NCBI GenBank assembly: GCA_046348855.1
Contig: JAXMDK010000001.1
Coordinates: 124,001-188,000 of the forward strand
DNA length: 64,000 nt
Source: TMP-24 sp046348855
GTDB taxonomy: Bacteria > Pseudomonadota > Alphaproteobacteria > Rhodobacterales > Rhodobacteraceae
Direction: 5' to 3'
How positions within the stretch are numbered: the stretch's first letter is position 1; each line of letters opens with the position of its first letter. Shown in pieces: positions 63,363-64,000 of this stretch. Below the pieces are notes generated by a model, which was not told where the DNA came from, searched no databases, and saw only the letters and a list, made by a program, of their open reading frames with translations. A program made the position numbers and the translations under genes.

Positions 63363-64000
63363 TGCGAATCCTGCTGATCGAGGATGATACCGCACTGGGT
63401 GCCGCCGTGCGCGACCAGATCGCGGCCGACGGCCATTCGGTCGACTGGGTGCAGCGGCTGGACGGTGCCGGCCATGCGATGGCGGGGGCGCCGTTCGATC
63501 TGGTGCTTCTCGACCTGATGCTGCCCGACGGGCTCGGCCTTCCCTTCCTGCGCAAGATTCGCGCGCGCGGCGACGTGACGCCGGTCATCATCCTGACCGC
63601 GCTCGACCAGGTGTCGGACCGGATCGAGGGGCTGAACGCCGGCGCCGACGATTATCTGGTGAAACCCTTCGACCTGGCCGAACTGTCGGCCCGGATCGGC
63701 TCGGTCGCGCGGCGCTACAGCGGCAACCCGAACCCCATCGTCAGCCACGGGGCGCTCGACATCGACCTGGCCGCCCGCAGCATCCGCCGCGACGGCCGCC
63801 CGGTCACGCTGACCGCGCGCGAATGGGCGCTGTTCGAGGCCTTCCTCGCCCGGCCGGGGCAGCTTTTGTCCAAGGCGCAGCTCGAGGACAAGCTCTATGC
63901 CTTCGACGCCGAAGTGGGCAGCAACACCATCGAGGTTCATGTCAGCCGGCTGCGCAAGAAGCTCGGGGCCGAGATCATCAGGACCGAACGGGGCATGGGC
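63363..64000 (+). CDS. OmpR/PhoB-family response regulator, truncated by the window end
   Basis: The receiver domain starts MRILLIEDDTALGAAVRDQI with acceptor Asp in LVLLDLMLPDGLG and Lys in YLVKPFDLAEL. The winged-helix DNA-binding domain is VTLTAREWALFEAFLARPG, then LEDKLYAFDAEVGSNTIEVH and SRLRKKLGAEIIRTERGMG. This is the QseB/PmrA/TctD-like group. The window ends within the last residues; a histidine kinase gene probably follows. It is divergent from the PepSY gene and the likely regulator of the minus-strand metal/flavin operon. Confidence 0.93.

Overview
The window looks like a chromosomal segment of an alphaproteobacterium of the order Rhodobacterales (Rhodobacteraceae/Paracoccaceae type). 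The reasons are very high GC, a gcrA cell-cycle regulator, PleD, a DUF1467 protein next to methylmalonyl-CoA epimerase, a DUF3572 protein, an entericidin-like lipoprotein, and an intergenic motif (GGATATTT followed by AACGGAAGAA) of a kind I associate with this order. No rRNA, tRNA, CRISPR array, prophage or intact insertion sequence was seen.

Layout. 1-13 kb: truncated aldehyde dehydrogenase, cspA, metG, YceI, two overlapping small lipoproteins, an XRE regulator divergent from a fatty-acid desaturase, NUDIX and DUF983 genes, an EF-hand/ECF sigma/metal-sensor cluster, and pleD. 13-18 kb: HAD phosphatase, an MttB-family methyltransferase, and a degenerate H-NOX protein translationally coupled to an HNOBA-GGDEF cyclase. 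18-30 kb: carB, amino-acid permease, GT87 and PAP2 membrane enzymes, aspS with an unusual internal insert, GNAT, a response regulator, and mce. 30-45 kb: housekeeping genes (nitroreductase, deacetylase-family hydrolase, M48 lipoprotein, dgkA, rimO, gcrA, argD-argF, hrpB, meaB). 45-54 kb: a cobalt-type nitrile hydratase operon, LysR regulators, rpmB, copper chaperones, a GlxA-type regulator and lepA. 53.9-55.3 kb: an AT-rich two-gene island (a DUF4747-like protein plus a four-helix membrane protein) ending at a MITE-like inverted repeat. 55.6-64 kb: a six-gene minus-strand operon facing a divergent two-component response regulator. It encodes an acidic exported protein, DUF2271, a PepSY-flavodoxin-reductase fusion, ApbE, a TPCP-type P1B ATPase and a VIT-family protein.

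The most interesting units are four. The first is the 56-64 kb operon, which reads as a flavin-based extracytoplasmic redox system coupled to metal transport; a shared CTTCAG-N6-GTCAG box lies upstream of its transcription units. The second is the AT-rich DUF4747/membrane-protein island, a candidate defence cassette. The third is the H-NOX protein, which appears to have lost its haem ligands but remains coupled to a diguanylate cyclase. The fourth is a pair of about 260-nt structured intergenic repeats whose stems are conserved while loops vary.

A caution: at least seven genes carry single-base frameshifts, mostly in G/C runs (aldehyde dehydrogenase, NUDIX, DUF983, the gene after the ECF sigma, meaB, the nitrile hydratase accessory gene, DUF2271). 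The pattern fits residual indel errors in the assembly at least as well as true pseudogenes, so those entries are marked as frameshifted, not as confidently dead.
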